Shown here piece by piece: positions 52,427 through 59,649 of a DNA stretch of 64,000 nt (positions are counted from its first letter, which is position 1; each line of letters begins with the position of its first letter). The position numbers and the translations under genes were made by a program. The DNA comes from Bog-473 sp963788585 (GTDB lineage: Bacteria; Actinomycetota; Acidimicrobiia; Acidimicrobiales; RAAP-2). The stretch is from the NCBI GenBank assembly GCA_963788585.1, contig CAWBHA010000003.1, forward strand, positions 1,364,001-1,428,000, written 5' to 3'. The notes beneath the pieces were generated by a model, which searched no databases, was not told where the DNA came from, and was given only the letters and a program-made list of their open reading frames with translations.

Positions 52427-53988
52427 GCGACACAGCGGCGACCACCAAGCGCAGCCGGCGCGAGGCGATGGGCCCCTTCGGGCCGGTCGGCAAGATCGTC
52501 GACGAGCTCGACGACCGCCTCGGGGTCGCCAAGGGCGGCCGGGTCTTCCTCGACAAGATCTTCCCGGACCACTGGTCCTTCATGTTGGGCGAGATCTCGC
52601 TGTACTCCTTCGTCGTGCTGCTGGCGACCGGCGTCTTCTTGTCCCTGTACTACGTGCCCTCGGCCCAGCAGGTCATCTACCACGGCTCGTACCACCCGCT
52701 CGACGGGCAGTGGGTGTCGGAGGCCTACAAGTCCACCGTGGGCATCTCGTTCGACGTGCGCGGCGGCCTCCTCGTGCGCCAGATGCACCACTGGGCCGCC
52801 GACATCTTCACCGGGTCGATCGTGGTGCACATGGGCCGCATCTTCCTCACCGGCGCCTTCCGCAAGCCGCGCGAGCTGAACTGGACGATCGGCCTGCTGA
52901 TGCTGATCCTCGCCATCTTGGAGGGCTTCATCGGGTACTCGCTGCCCGACGACCTGATCTCGGGCACCGGCCTGCGCATCGGCTACTCCATCGCCGAGTC
53001 GATCCCCTTGGTGGGCAGCTACCTGGTCTCGTTCCTCTGGGGCGGCCAGTTCCCCGGCAGCGGGGTCATCATCCCGCGCTTCTACATCATCCACGTCCTG
53101 ATCATCCCGCTCGTCCTGATCGGGCTGCTCTCCGCCCACTTGGGCCTGTTGGTGCGCCAGAAGCACACCCAGTTCCGTGGCGAGGGCCGGACCGAGCACA
53201 ACGTGGTCGGCTCGCCGATGTTCCCGACGTTCATGGCCAAGACCACCGGCTTCCTCTTCATGGTGGCGGCGGCTTCTGCCCTGCTGGGCGCCTTCGCCCA
53301 GATCAACCCGATCTGGCAGTTCGGCTCCTACGACGCGTCCAAGATCTCCTACGCCGTGCAGCCCGACTGGTACATGGGCTGGCTGGACGGCGCGTTGCGC
53401 ATCATGCCCTCGTGGGAGTTCATGGGCTTGGGCCACACCATCCCCTTCGAGGTCTTCCTGCCTGCCGTGGTGTTCCCGGGACTGATCTTCACCATCTGCT
53501 TCGCCTGGCCCATGATCGAACGCAGATGGACAGGCGACAACGAGCTGCACAACCTGCTGGACCGGCCGCGCGACCGGCCCAAGCGCACCGCCGCCGGCGT
53601 TGCGATGTTCGCGCTCCTCTTCACGCTCTTCGCCGCGAGCTCGACGGACGTGCTGGCCAACTTCTTCAAGGTGTCCCTCAACGCCACCTTGTGGTTCTTC
53701 CGGATCGCGGTGTTCGTCGTCCCGATCGTCGCGGGACTCGTCACCTACCAGCTGTGCCGCGAGATGCAGGGCGTGCACGGGATCGGCAAGCGCAAGCGGG
53801 CCGTCATCGTGCGCCGCTCCGCCGAGGGCGAGTACTCCACCGTGTCCGCGGCGCCGCGTCCCGACGACGAGCACCCCGAGCTCGACCCCGAGCCGGTGCC
53901 GGTGCGCATCGACATCGAGCCGTTGAGCAACGGCGGCATCACCGAGCCGGAGAGCTCGCCGACCGGCGTGCGCCAGGTCACGCGCTGA
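52423..53988 (+). CDS. qcrB: cytochrome b subunit of the bc1 complex
   Basis: A 521-residue cytochrome b with eight or so helices and a long cytoplasmic tail. Heme-ligand histidines occur in RQMHHWAADIFTGSIVVH and in the IIHVLIIP and SAHLGLLV segments; the Qo-site motif reads QPDWYMGW (PDWY, the actinobacterial variant of PEWY). The final ~110 residues are hydrophilic and acidic. ATG 52423 overlaps qcrA. The stop TGA overlaps a CTG that probably starts the next gene. Confidence 0.95.
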   Translation: MSDTAATTKRSRREAMGPFGPVGKIVDELDDRLGVAKGGRVFLDKIFPDHWSFMLGEISLYSFVVLLATGVFLSLYYVPSAQQVIYHGSYHPLDGQWVSEAYKSTVGISFDVRGGLLVRQMHHWAADIFTGSIVVHMGRIFLTGAFRKPRELNWTIGLLMLILAILEGFIGYSLPDDLISGTGLRIGYSIAESIPLVGSYLVSFLWGGQFPGSGVIIPRFYIIHVLIIPLVLIGLLSAHLGLLVRQKHTQFRGEGRTEHNVVGSPMFPTFMAKTTGFLFMVAAASALLGAFAQINPIWQFGSYDASKISYAVQPDWYMGWLDGALRIMPSWEFMGLGHTIPFEVFLPAVVFPGLIFTICFAWPMIERRWTGDNELHNLLDRPRDRPKRTAAGVAMFALLFTLFAASSTDVLANFFKVSLNATLWFFRIAVFVVPIVAGLVTYQLCREMQGVHGIGKRKRAVIVRRSAEGEYSTVSAAPRPDDEHPELDPEPVPVRIDIEPLSNGGITEPESSPTGVRQVTR

Positions 53989-54882
53989 GCGGACAGCCGG
54001 GCCGCCCCACCGCCCGCGACCTCTGGGTCGCCGCCGAAACCTTCCACGCCGTCACCTACTTCGCGCCAGGGTGCCGTGCCGCCCTGCGCGACGCCGGGCT
54101 GCGAGGGTTTTGGGCGGGCTACTTCGCGGCGCGGGCGGCGCCCCTCGGGCGCGTCGGAGCCGGCCCGGTGACGGCGGCCTTCTCCAACTTCCACCCTGCG
54201 ATGGTGGCGAAGGCGGTTCCCGGCTGCTGGGAGGTGGCGGCGCCGGCGATGCTGTGCCGCGTGCGGGCCATCGCCGCCGCGGAGGCGCTGGGCGAGGTCT
54301 GCAGCGTGCCGGCACGCTCCGACGTGGTGGCGGCACTGCCGCTCTTGCGGCGCGCCGTGGCGGGCTGCGACGGCTCCGGCCGCGTCCTGGCGGCGGCGAA
54401 CCGCTCGTTGTGGTCCGTCATCGCCCCGGCCCTGGGCACCGGGGGACTGGGCGAGGCGTGGCAGGCGGCCACCGTGCTGCGCGAGCACCGCGGGGACGGG
54501 CACGTGGCCGCGCTGGTGGCGCGCGGGCTCGGTGGGATCGAGGCGCACCTGCTGGCGGCCGGCACCAAAGGGATCCCGCCCGAGGTGCTCCGGGACAGCC
54601 GCGGCTGGAGCGAGGAGGACTGGGAGACGGCGACGGCCGGTCTCGCGGCGCGCGGCCTCCTGCACGCCGACGGGCGCGCCACCGACGCCGGACGCACACT
54701 GCACGCCGAGGTGGAGGCGCTGACCGACCGCCTGGCCGAGCCGGCCTACGCCGGGCTGCGCGACGGCGCGCTGGCGGAGCTGCACGGGGCACTGGCGAGC
54801 CTGCGCCGCCGAGGTGGCGGCCTCCGGTTGGTTGCCCTACCCCAACCCGATGGGCCTGCCCCGCCTCACCCGGACGCGGTGA
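53985..54882 (+). CDS. SCO6745-family protein, apparent CTG start and a late frameshift
   Basis: A ~298-residue protein of the actinobacterial SCO6745 family: RDLWVAAETFHAVTYFAPG, RGFWAGYFAARAAPLG and AAFSNFHPAMVAKAVP are distinctive, followed by a winged-helix-like C-terminal half (WEEDWETA-like segment, GLLHADGRATDAG). Function unknown. No ATG, GTG or TTG precedes the conserved start; CTG 53985 overlaps the qcrB stop as CTGA, the same geometry as the other coupled starts here. The family's usual ending PYPNPMGLPR is in the +1 frame and stops at 54880-54882, so one extra base lies near 54807. Its end overlaps the convergent SDR gene. Confidence 0.72.
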
Positions 54883-55741
54883 GCTTCGGCGGGGGCCAAC
54901 CCGGCACGAGGCCGAGCTCCCTGCAGAGCTTGCGCGATGACACCATCTGCCCGGCGTAGCGTCCGGCCGCGCGGTCGTCGCCCAGCCAGGCCGCCACCTC
55001 GCCGGCCACCTCGGGCGGGGCCGGCACGTGGCCGGCTGCCACGAGGACCTTGTCCGTGCCCGTCGCCCGCATGGTCTCGGTGAGCGTCAGGCCCGGTGCG
55101 ATGGAGAAGGCCCAGATGCCCCGCGGGGCGAACTCTACGTGGCACATGTCGGTGACCCGGTGAAAGGCGGCCTTGGCGGCCGCGTACGCCACACCCCAAC
55201 CACCGCGCCCGGCCGGCGCCGGCGGCGTGGTGAACGCCGCCTCGGAGAGCATGTTGACGAGGCGGCCCCCGCCCCGTTCGAGCATCCCCGGCAGGACCCG
55301 CTGCGTGAGCAGCAGCGGATGGAGGTAGTCGCCGACGAGGCAGCGCTCGGCCAGCTCGAGGGGCAGGTCCAAGATGCGGTCCATCGTTCCGGGACCCTGG
55401 TAGATCGCGTTGTTGACCAGCACGTCGACGCGGCCCATCACCTCCAACGCCGTGGTGGCCGCCCGCTCGACCGAGGCCCGGTCCATCAGGTCCATGGGCA
55501 CGCTGAGGCAGGTGCGCCCCAGCCCCTCGATGGCCGCTGCCGTGGCCTCGAGGCTTCCGGCGATGGGCCGCGGCTCGTCGTCGGCCAGGACGCTCGACGG
55601 GTGGGCTCGGCCGTCGCCTTCGCGGACCGTCCTCGCCGTGATGACGAGGTCGAAGCCGCGCCGCGCCAGGGCGACGGCGGCGCAGTACCCGATGCCGCGG
55701 CTGGCCCCCGTGACGAGGGCGACGCGTGGAGGATCAGCCAC
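54866..55741 (-). CDS. short-chain dehydrogenase/reductase
   Basis: A 291-residue classical-type SDR. TGASRGIG binds the cofactor, NNAIYQ is the NNAG-like motif, LSEAA supplies the catalytic serine and YAAAK the Tyr/Lys pair. An insertion of ~20 residues after the second strand (GRAHPSSVLADDEPRP) is unusual. The substrate is unknown. GTG 55741 lies 10 nt after the stop of the second SDR gene, so the two are probably co-transcribed. Confidence 0.88.
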   Translation of the reverse strand: MADPPRVALVTGASRGIGYCAAVALARRGFDLVITARTVREGDGRAHPSSVLADDEPRPIAGSLEATAAAIEGLGRTCLSVPMDLMDRASVERAATTALEVMGRVDVLVNNAIYQGPGTMDRILDLPLELAERCLVGDYLHPLLLTQRVLPGMLERGGGRLVNMLSEAAFTTPPAPAGRGGWGVAYAAAKAAFHRVTDMCHVEFAPRGIWAFSIAPGLTLTETMRATGTDKVLVAAGHVPAPPEVAGEVAAWLGDDRAAGRYAGQMVSSRKLCRELGLVPGWPPPKLTASG

Positions 55742-55751
55742 GGGCGCGCAC

Positions 55752-56519
55752 CTAGAGCATCCCGGCGATCTGGTGCCCCCCGTCGACGTGGAGCACCTGG
55801 CCGTTGATGTAGGCCGAGGCGTCGCTGCACAGGAAGGCGACCACCTTCGCGATGTCGTCGGGCGTGCCCAGCCTGCCGGTCGGGTTGGCCGCGGCCAAGC
55901 GCTGTTGCGCCTCCAGGGGGACGTTCGCCGCCGCCGTGGCGGTCAGGATGAAGCCCGGCGCGATGGCGTTGGCGCGGATGCCGTCGCAGCCGTAGCGCAC
56001 GGCGAGATGGCGCGTCAGCTGGTTGAGAGCGGCCTTGGAGACGCCGTAGGCCACCCGGGTGGACTCGCCGATGGTGCTGGTCCCCGAGGAGATGGTGACG
56101 ATGGAGCCGCCGCCGCGCGCCGCCATGTGCGGGATGGCGGCGCGGGCCAGGAGCAGTGCGCCACGGGTGACGATCTCGAGCACGCGGTCCCACACGCCGA
56201 GGTCGACCCCCACCGCATCGGTGTCGAGGCGAGGATGGCTCCACGCCGCGTTGTGGTCGACGGCGTCGATACCGCCGAACGCGGCCGCGGCCATCTCGAC
56301 GAAGAAGGCCACCGCCTGTTCCTCGCGCACGTCACAGCGGCCGGACAGGGCACGTCCGCCCGCGGCATGCACGTCCCCGGCGACCGACTCGGCGCCCTCG
56401 AGGTCCACGTCGCCCACTGCGACGGCCGCACCCTCGGCGGCCAGCCGTAGCGCCGTGGCGCGGCCGATGTCGGAGGCCGCACCGCTCAGCAGCACCACCT
56501 TGCCGTCGAGTTGACCCAC
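55752..56519 (-). CDS. FabG-like short-chain dehydrogenase/reductase
   Basis: A 255-residue SDR with LSGAASDIGRATALRL as cofactor motif (Asp-Ile-Gly instead of Gly-Ile-Gly), GDVDLEGA with the Asp that selects NAD(H), a serine in ISSGTSTIG, and YGVSKAA. The C-terminus VLHVDGGHQIAGML is typical. A role in lipid or steroid-type substrate oxidation is possible but unproven. GTG 56519 lacks a Shine-Dalgarno; in the same frame, 12 nt upstream, a 20-codon reading frame ends with TGA, so initiation may depend on reinitiation. Confidence 0.88.
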   Translation of the reverse strand: MGQLDGKVVLLSGAASDIGRATALRLAAEGAAVAVGDVDLEGAESVAGDVHAAGGRALSGRCDVREEQAVAFFVEMAAAAFGGIDAVDHNAAWSHPRLDTDAVGVDLGVWDRVLEIVTRGALLLARAAIPHMAARGGGSIVTISSGTSTIGESTRVAYGVSKAALNQLTRHLAVRYGCDGIRANAIAPGFILTATAAANVPLEAQQRLAAANPTGRLGTPDDIAKVVAFLCSDASAYINGQVLHVDGGHQIAGML

Positions 56520-56531
56520 GGTGCGCCGCGC

Positions 56532-56594
56532 TCAGTCCCGGCGGCCCGACGCGTCCGCTGCCCGCACGCCCGCATCGACGCGCCCGAGGGTCAT
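56532..56594 (-). CDS. possible 20-residue leaderless leader peptide before the SDR pair
   Basis: ATG 56594 stands exactly 7 nt from a TACGAT -10 box. The frame codes MTLGRVDAGVRAADASGRRD and stops with TGA at 56532-56534, 12 nt before and in frame with GTG 56519. It may be a leader peptide, or the true SDR N-terminus cut by a base error. Confidence 0.35.
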   Translation of the reverse strand: MTLGRVDAGVRAADASGRRD

Positions 56595-56600
56595 GGCGCC

Positions 56601-56606
56601 ATCGTA
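56601..56606 (-). promoter_or_regulatory. TACGAT -10 box upstream of the SDR pair
   Basis: TACGAT at -12 to -7 from ATG 56594 on the minus strand; identical hexamer and spacing to the flavoprotein promoter at 20498-20503. Confidence 0.5.
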
Positions 56607-56677
56607 GGGCGCGGCAGGCCAAGCCGTCCCTTCCGCGCCGCCCGATTGGGGCGTCGGGGTGAGCGCATGGCAGCATC

Positions 56678-57347
56678 GTGCCCGTGCGCGTCCACCGCAG
56701 CTTCGGATTCGTCGACGTCTCGGGGTTCACGACACTGACCGAGACCGAGGGGGACGAGCGCGCCGTCGACGTGCTCACCGCGTTCCGGACGCTCCTGCGC
56801 GACATCTGCGCGCGGCGCGGCGTGCGGATCGCCAAGTGGCTGGGCGACGGCGTGATGCTCGTCTGTGTCACGACGCGTCCGCTGCTCGAGACGATCCTGG
56901 AGCTGCACTACGTCGTGGCCGAGGTCTCCGGTCGCGTGGAGACCGTTTCCATCCGCTCGGGGGTCAACGCGGGCGAGGTGATCCTCATGGAGGGCGATGA
57001 CTACGTCGGCCACTGCGTCAACGTGGCCGTCGCGATTGTGCGACCTGGCGGGCGCGGGCGAGGCCTTGGCCGCGCCTTCGGTCATGGCGGAGCTCCCCAG
57101 CTGGGGGGTCGCGCTGCACGAGACCTCGGTGAGCCTGCGGGGCGTGGAGAAGCCCGTACCGGTGACCAGCATCCGCATGGCCGAGGGCGGGGCGGACGGG
57201 CTGCACGACCCGATCTGCGGGTTGCCCCTCACGGACGACACGGCCGAGGAGATCGCCCACGACGTGCGCGGCGCGGTGGTGCTCTTCTGCTCGGCCGGGT
57301 GCGTCGACACCTGGCGCCGGCGGCCGGCCCGCATCGACGCCGACTGA
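56678..57347 (+). CDS. class III nucleotide cyclase fused to a YHS metal-binding domain, one frameshift
   Basis: Residues ~1-165 are a class III cyclase homology domain: FVDVSGFTTLTE holds the first metal Asp, RIAKWLGDGVML the purine-contacting Lys and second metal Asp, and VN...RLCDLAG the transition-state Asn/Arg segment. Residues ~170-222 form a YHS domain (DPICGLPL ... FCSAGCVDTW), a small cysteine cluster that binds metal ions. A one-base insertion near 57032 separates the frames; with it removed the text reads VNVAVRLCDLAG. Cyclase-YHS coupling suggests metal- or redox-controlled cyclic nucleotide synthesis, which is inference. GTG 56678. Confidence 0.78.
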
Positions 57348-57423
57348 GGGACCCCGGGCGTCCCGTGCGGGTTCAGGTCGCGCCCAGCTTGCGGGTTGCA
57401 CTTATTTCTCACTAATCGCACCG

Positions 57424-57444
57424 CCCGCCTCATTGCGGGATTTT
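57424..57444 (+). terminator. short hairpin with T-run before the GGDEF gene
   Basis: CCCGC (57424-57428) pairs with GCGGG (57435-57439), 6-nt loop, followed by ATTTT. The stem is short; it may end the cyclase transcript or act in the GGDEF leader. Just upstream the AT-rich stretch 57393-57417 could hold a promoter. Confidence 0.35.
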
Positions 57445-57498
57445 GGCCGGCCGATATCTCCTTTGCCGCAAGTGGGGGAGGAGACACCGGCAGCTCGC

Positions 57499-58608
57499 AT
57501 GCGTCGTCGTTCACCAGTACCCGACATGTCCACGAGTCTGGCCAACTTCTGGCGGGGCTATGTCCACATCGGGGTGCTGACGTACGGCATGGGAGCGATG
57601 GTGGTCATGGTCTACACGCTGACCACGCCGGGCCCGCACCGTCAGGCGATGCTCCTTCTCGGGTGCCTCAGCCTCATCGCCGCCTTCGGCCCCTTCCAGT
57701 GGCTGGGGATGCGGGTCGTGACGACCCGGTGGTCCGCCGTGTACTTCACATCGTGGGCGGCGCTGACCTTCGTGTTCATCGCGGTCGGGGCCGTGCTCGA
57801 CGGCGGGGTGCGCAGCCCGATCTCGTACTTCTTGGTGATGCCGATGTTGTTCGCCGGCCTCGCCTATTCGGCCGGCACCGTGGTGTTCCTGACGGCGTTC
57901 GGAGTCGTCACCACCTGGGTCGTCGGCATGCTCACGCCCCACCCCAGTTGGCCGTCCACCGCCTTCCTGGCGGTGTCGATCGTCATCGCGGGCCTGATCA
58001 CGTCGGCCGCCGCGCTGAACCGCGACCGCCTGCTGCGCCAGCTGCTGGACGCGGCCAGCCTGGACGCCCTCACCGGGTGCCTCAGCCGCGGCGCGTTCCA
58101 GGAGCGGCTCGACCACGAGTCCATACGGGCCCGTCGGCACGAGTCGACCTTCAGCCTCATCGTGGCCGACGTCGACAACCTCAAGGCGCTCAACGACTCG
58201 AGCGGCCATCACTCGGGGGACAGTGCCCTGCGCCTGCTGGCCAACGTCTTGAGCGAGGAGGCCCGGGAGACAGACGTGGTCGGCCGCCTCGGAGGCGACG
58301 AGTTCGCCATGGTGCTCCACGACACGGGGCAGGAGGACGCGCTGGCCGCAGCGACGCGTCTGGGCGCGGCGCTGCGCGAGGTGCATGACACGGACCCGGT
58401 CACCGCCAGCCTGGGCGTGAGCACCTGGCTCGGCGACGACGACGCTCCCGACGCCGTGCTGCGCCGAGCCGACGAGGCCCTCTATGCCGCCAAGCGGGCC
58501 GGCCGCGACCGCGTCGTCCTCTGGGCGCCCACGGCGACCGAGGCCCAGGCGGGCCTCCAGTGGCTGGGGCGCCGTCCCCGCCGCCGGGTCGGGGCGCACG
58601 GACCCTGA
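57499..58608 (+). CDS. membrane diguanylate cyclase (GGDEF)
   Basis: A 369-residue protein with about six membrane helices (residues ~20-170) like a MASE-type sensor, then a GGDEF domain. The active-site loop is intact (GRLGGDEFAMVL) and an RETD inhibitory site lies exactly five residues before GGDEF, so synthesis of c-di-GMP with product feedback inhibition is expected. No EAL domain is attached. ATG 57499 is used; a GGGGGAGGAG lies 15 nt upstream, and ATG 57526 is an alternative. The leader shows no c-di-GMP riboswitch motif. Confidence 0.88.
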   Translation: MRRRSPVPDMSTSLANFWRGYVHIGVLTYGMGAMVVMVYTLTTPGPHRQAMLLLGCLSLIAAFGPFQWLGMRVVTTRWSAVYFTSWAALTFVFIAVGAVLDGGVRSPISYFLVMPMLFAGLAYSAGTVVFLTAFGVVTTWVVGMLTPHPSWPSTAFLAVSIVIAGLITSAAALNRDRLLRQLLDAASLDALTGCLSRGAFQERLDHESIRARRHESTFSLIVADVDNLKALNDSSGHHSGDSALRLLANVLSEEARETDVVGRLGGDEFAMVLHDTGQEDALAAATRLGAALREVHDTDPVTASLGVSTWLGDDDAPDAVLRRADEALYAAKRAGRDRVVLWAPTATEAQAGLQWLGRRPRRRVGAHGP

Positions 58609-58666
58609 CCTTCGCGTCCGCGTGTGCGTCCGCAGGGTTGTGTCAGCGTCGTGCGAGCGGGAGCGC

Positions 58667-59026
58667 TCAGACGTAGGTGCGGCCGTCGGGCGAGCTGAAC
58701 TGGATGCTCACACCCGAGGGTTGCTCCGAGACGCTCACCGAGATCCGCTCGCCCAGCGTCCACCCGACCGACACGGGAACGGCGCGCTCGAACGCGCTCT
58801 CGAGCGCTCCCATGATGGCCTCGTCGACTGCCAGCGGTATGACGCCGGCGACGGCGTTGGCTTCCGTCGTAACGTCGTCTCCGAGCGCGGCGAGGATACC
58901 GGTGCCGACGAGCGCTTCGGCGACGGAGTCGGCGGACTCCACGGCCGCCGCGATCTCGAGGTACGTCCGCGACGTCGGGTCGCTGAGCATCTCGGAGAGA
59001 GACTCGAGGACGACCGCAGCGGGCAC
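58667..59026 (-). CDS. small hypothetical protein, paralogue A
   Basis: A 119-residue acidic soluble protein that I do not recognise. Its core (PLAVDEAIMGALESAFERAVPV, then VGWTLGERISVSV) aligns with the neighbouring 123-residue protein, which has VPASVDRAFMASLHAAL and FKWEELRDLTFEH at the same places. Both genes have the sequence TTGCAGTAG(G/C)(G/C)T upstream. GTG 59026 is 7 nt from the TAGGGT box, so the message is probably leaderless. Confidence 0.65.
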   Translation of the reverse strand: MPAAVVLESLSEMLSDPTSRTYLEIAAAVESADSVAEALVGTGILAALGDDVTTEANAVAGVIPLAVDEAIMGALESAFERAVPVSVGWTLGERISVSVSEQPSGVSIQFSSPDGRTYV

Positions 59027-59032
59027 GCCCGC

Positions 59033-59038
59033 ACCCTA
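59033..59038 (-). promoter_or_regulatory. TAGGGT -10 box for paralogue A
   Basis: On the minus strand TTGCAG directly precedes TAGGGT, which occupies -12 to -7 from GTG 59026. Confidence 0.5.
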
Positions 59039-59124
59039 CTGCAACCGCTGTGCGGAGATCTCGGGAGCCGACGCGCGGAGGGGCAGCGCGCGCGGTCGCG
59101 CCGAGGGGGTGAGGCGCCCGGTGA

Positions 59125-59496
59125 TCAGCTGGGGAGCTTGCTGGGATGCGGGGTCCGCAGCGTCAAGACGGACGTGTCGCCTTCCGTCTGCACCGCGTGC
59201 TCGAACGTGAGGTCGCGGAGCTCCTCCCACTTGAAGACGATCTTCCGGTTCTCGCTCAGCGCCGCATGGAGCGAGGCCATGAACGCGCGATCGACACTGG
59301 CGGGCACCGCGGCCAGCACGGCGCGGACCTCTTTCTGGTCGTCGGCGCTCAGGCCATCGAGAAAGTGCCCGGCCTCGACGGCCGCCGAGAGCGTGGCCGC
59401 CCCCGCGACGACGTCCTTTGCCGTCTGGTAGCTCGCCGCCTGGGGGTTCCCGACGGCTTGGTCGGTCTTTGTCACAACTCGTGCGGATGCCGGCAT
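59125..59496 (-). CDS. small hypothetical protein, paralogue B
   Basis: A 123-residue soluble protein of unknown function, related to the product of the adjacent gene: a helix pair around ATLSAAVEAGHFLDGLS, the shared VDxAxMxxL block and a C-terminal beta region ending VLTLRTPHPS. ATG 59496 follows a TAGCCT box 7 nt away that again is preceded by TTGCAG, suggesting gene and promoter were duplicated together. Confidence 0.65.
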   Translation of the reverse strand: MPASARVVTKTDQAVGNPQAASYQTAKDVVAGAATLSAAVEAGHFLDGLSADDQKEVRAVLAAVPASVDRAFMASLHAALSENRKIVFKWEELRDLTFEHAVQTEGDTSVLTLRTPHPSKLPS

Positions 59497-59503
59497 GGGA
59501 CCA

Positions 59504-59509
59504 AGGCTA
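59504..59509 (-). promoter_or_regulatory. TAGCCT -10 box for paralogue B
   Basis: TTGCAG directly precedes TAGCCT on the minus strand, with 7 nt to ATG 59496, matching the promoter of paralogue A. Confidence 0.45.
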
Positions 59510-59649
59510 CTGCAATCCCCATGTGAACGCTCGGGAAACCTTGGGGAGGCGAGTTCACTTTCCGTGCAAACCCCGTTTCCAACCCTGCGCCCGGGGTGTC
59601 ACACTGGCACCCATGCGGCGCAGCCCGGTGACCAGGGCGAGGTAGGCCG

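Noticed and set aside
57348..57498. Possible c-di-GMP riboswitch in the leader of the GGDEF gene
   Set aside because: No conserved riboswitch core could be found; only a short hairpin and an AT-rich patch are present.
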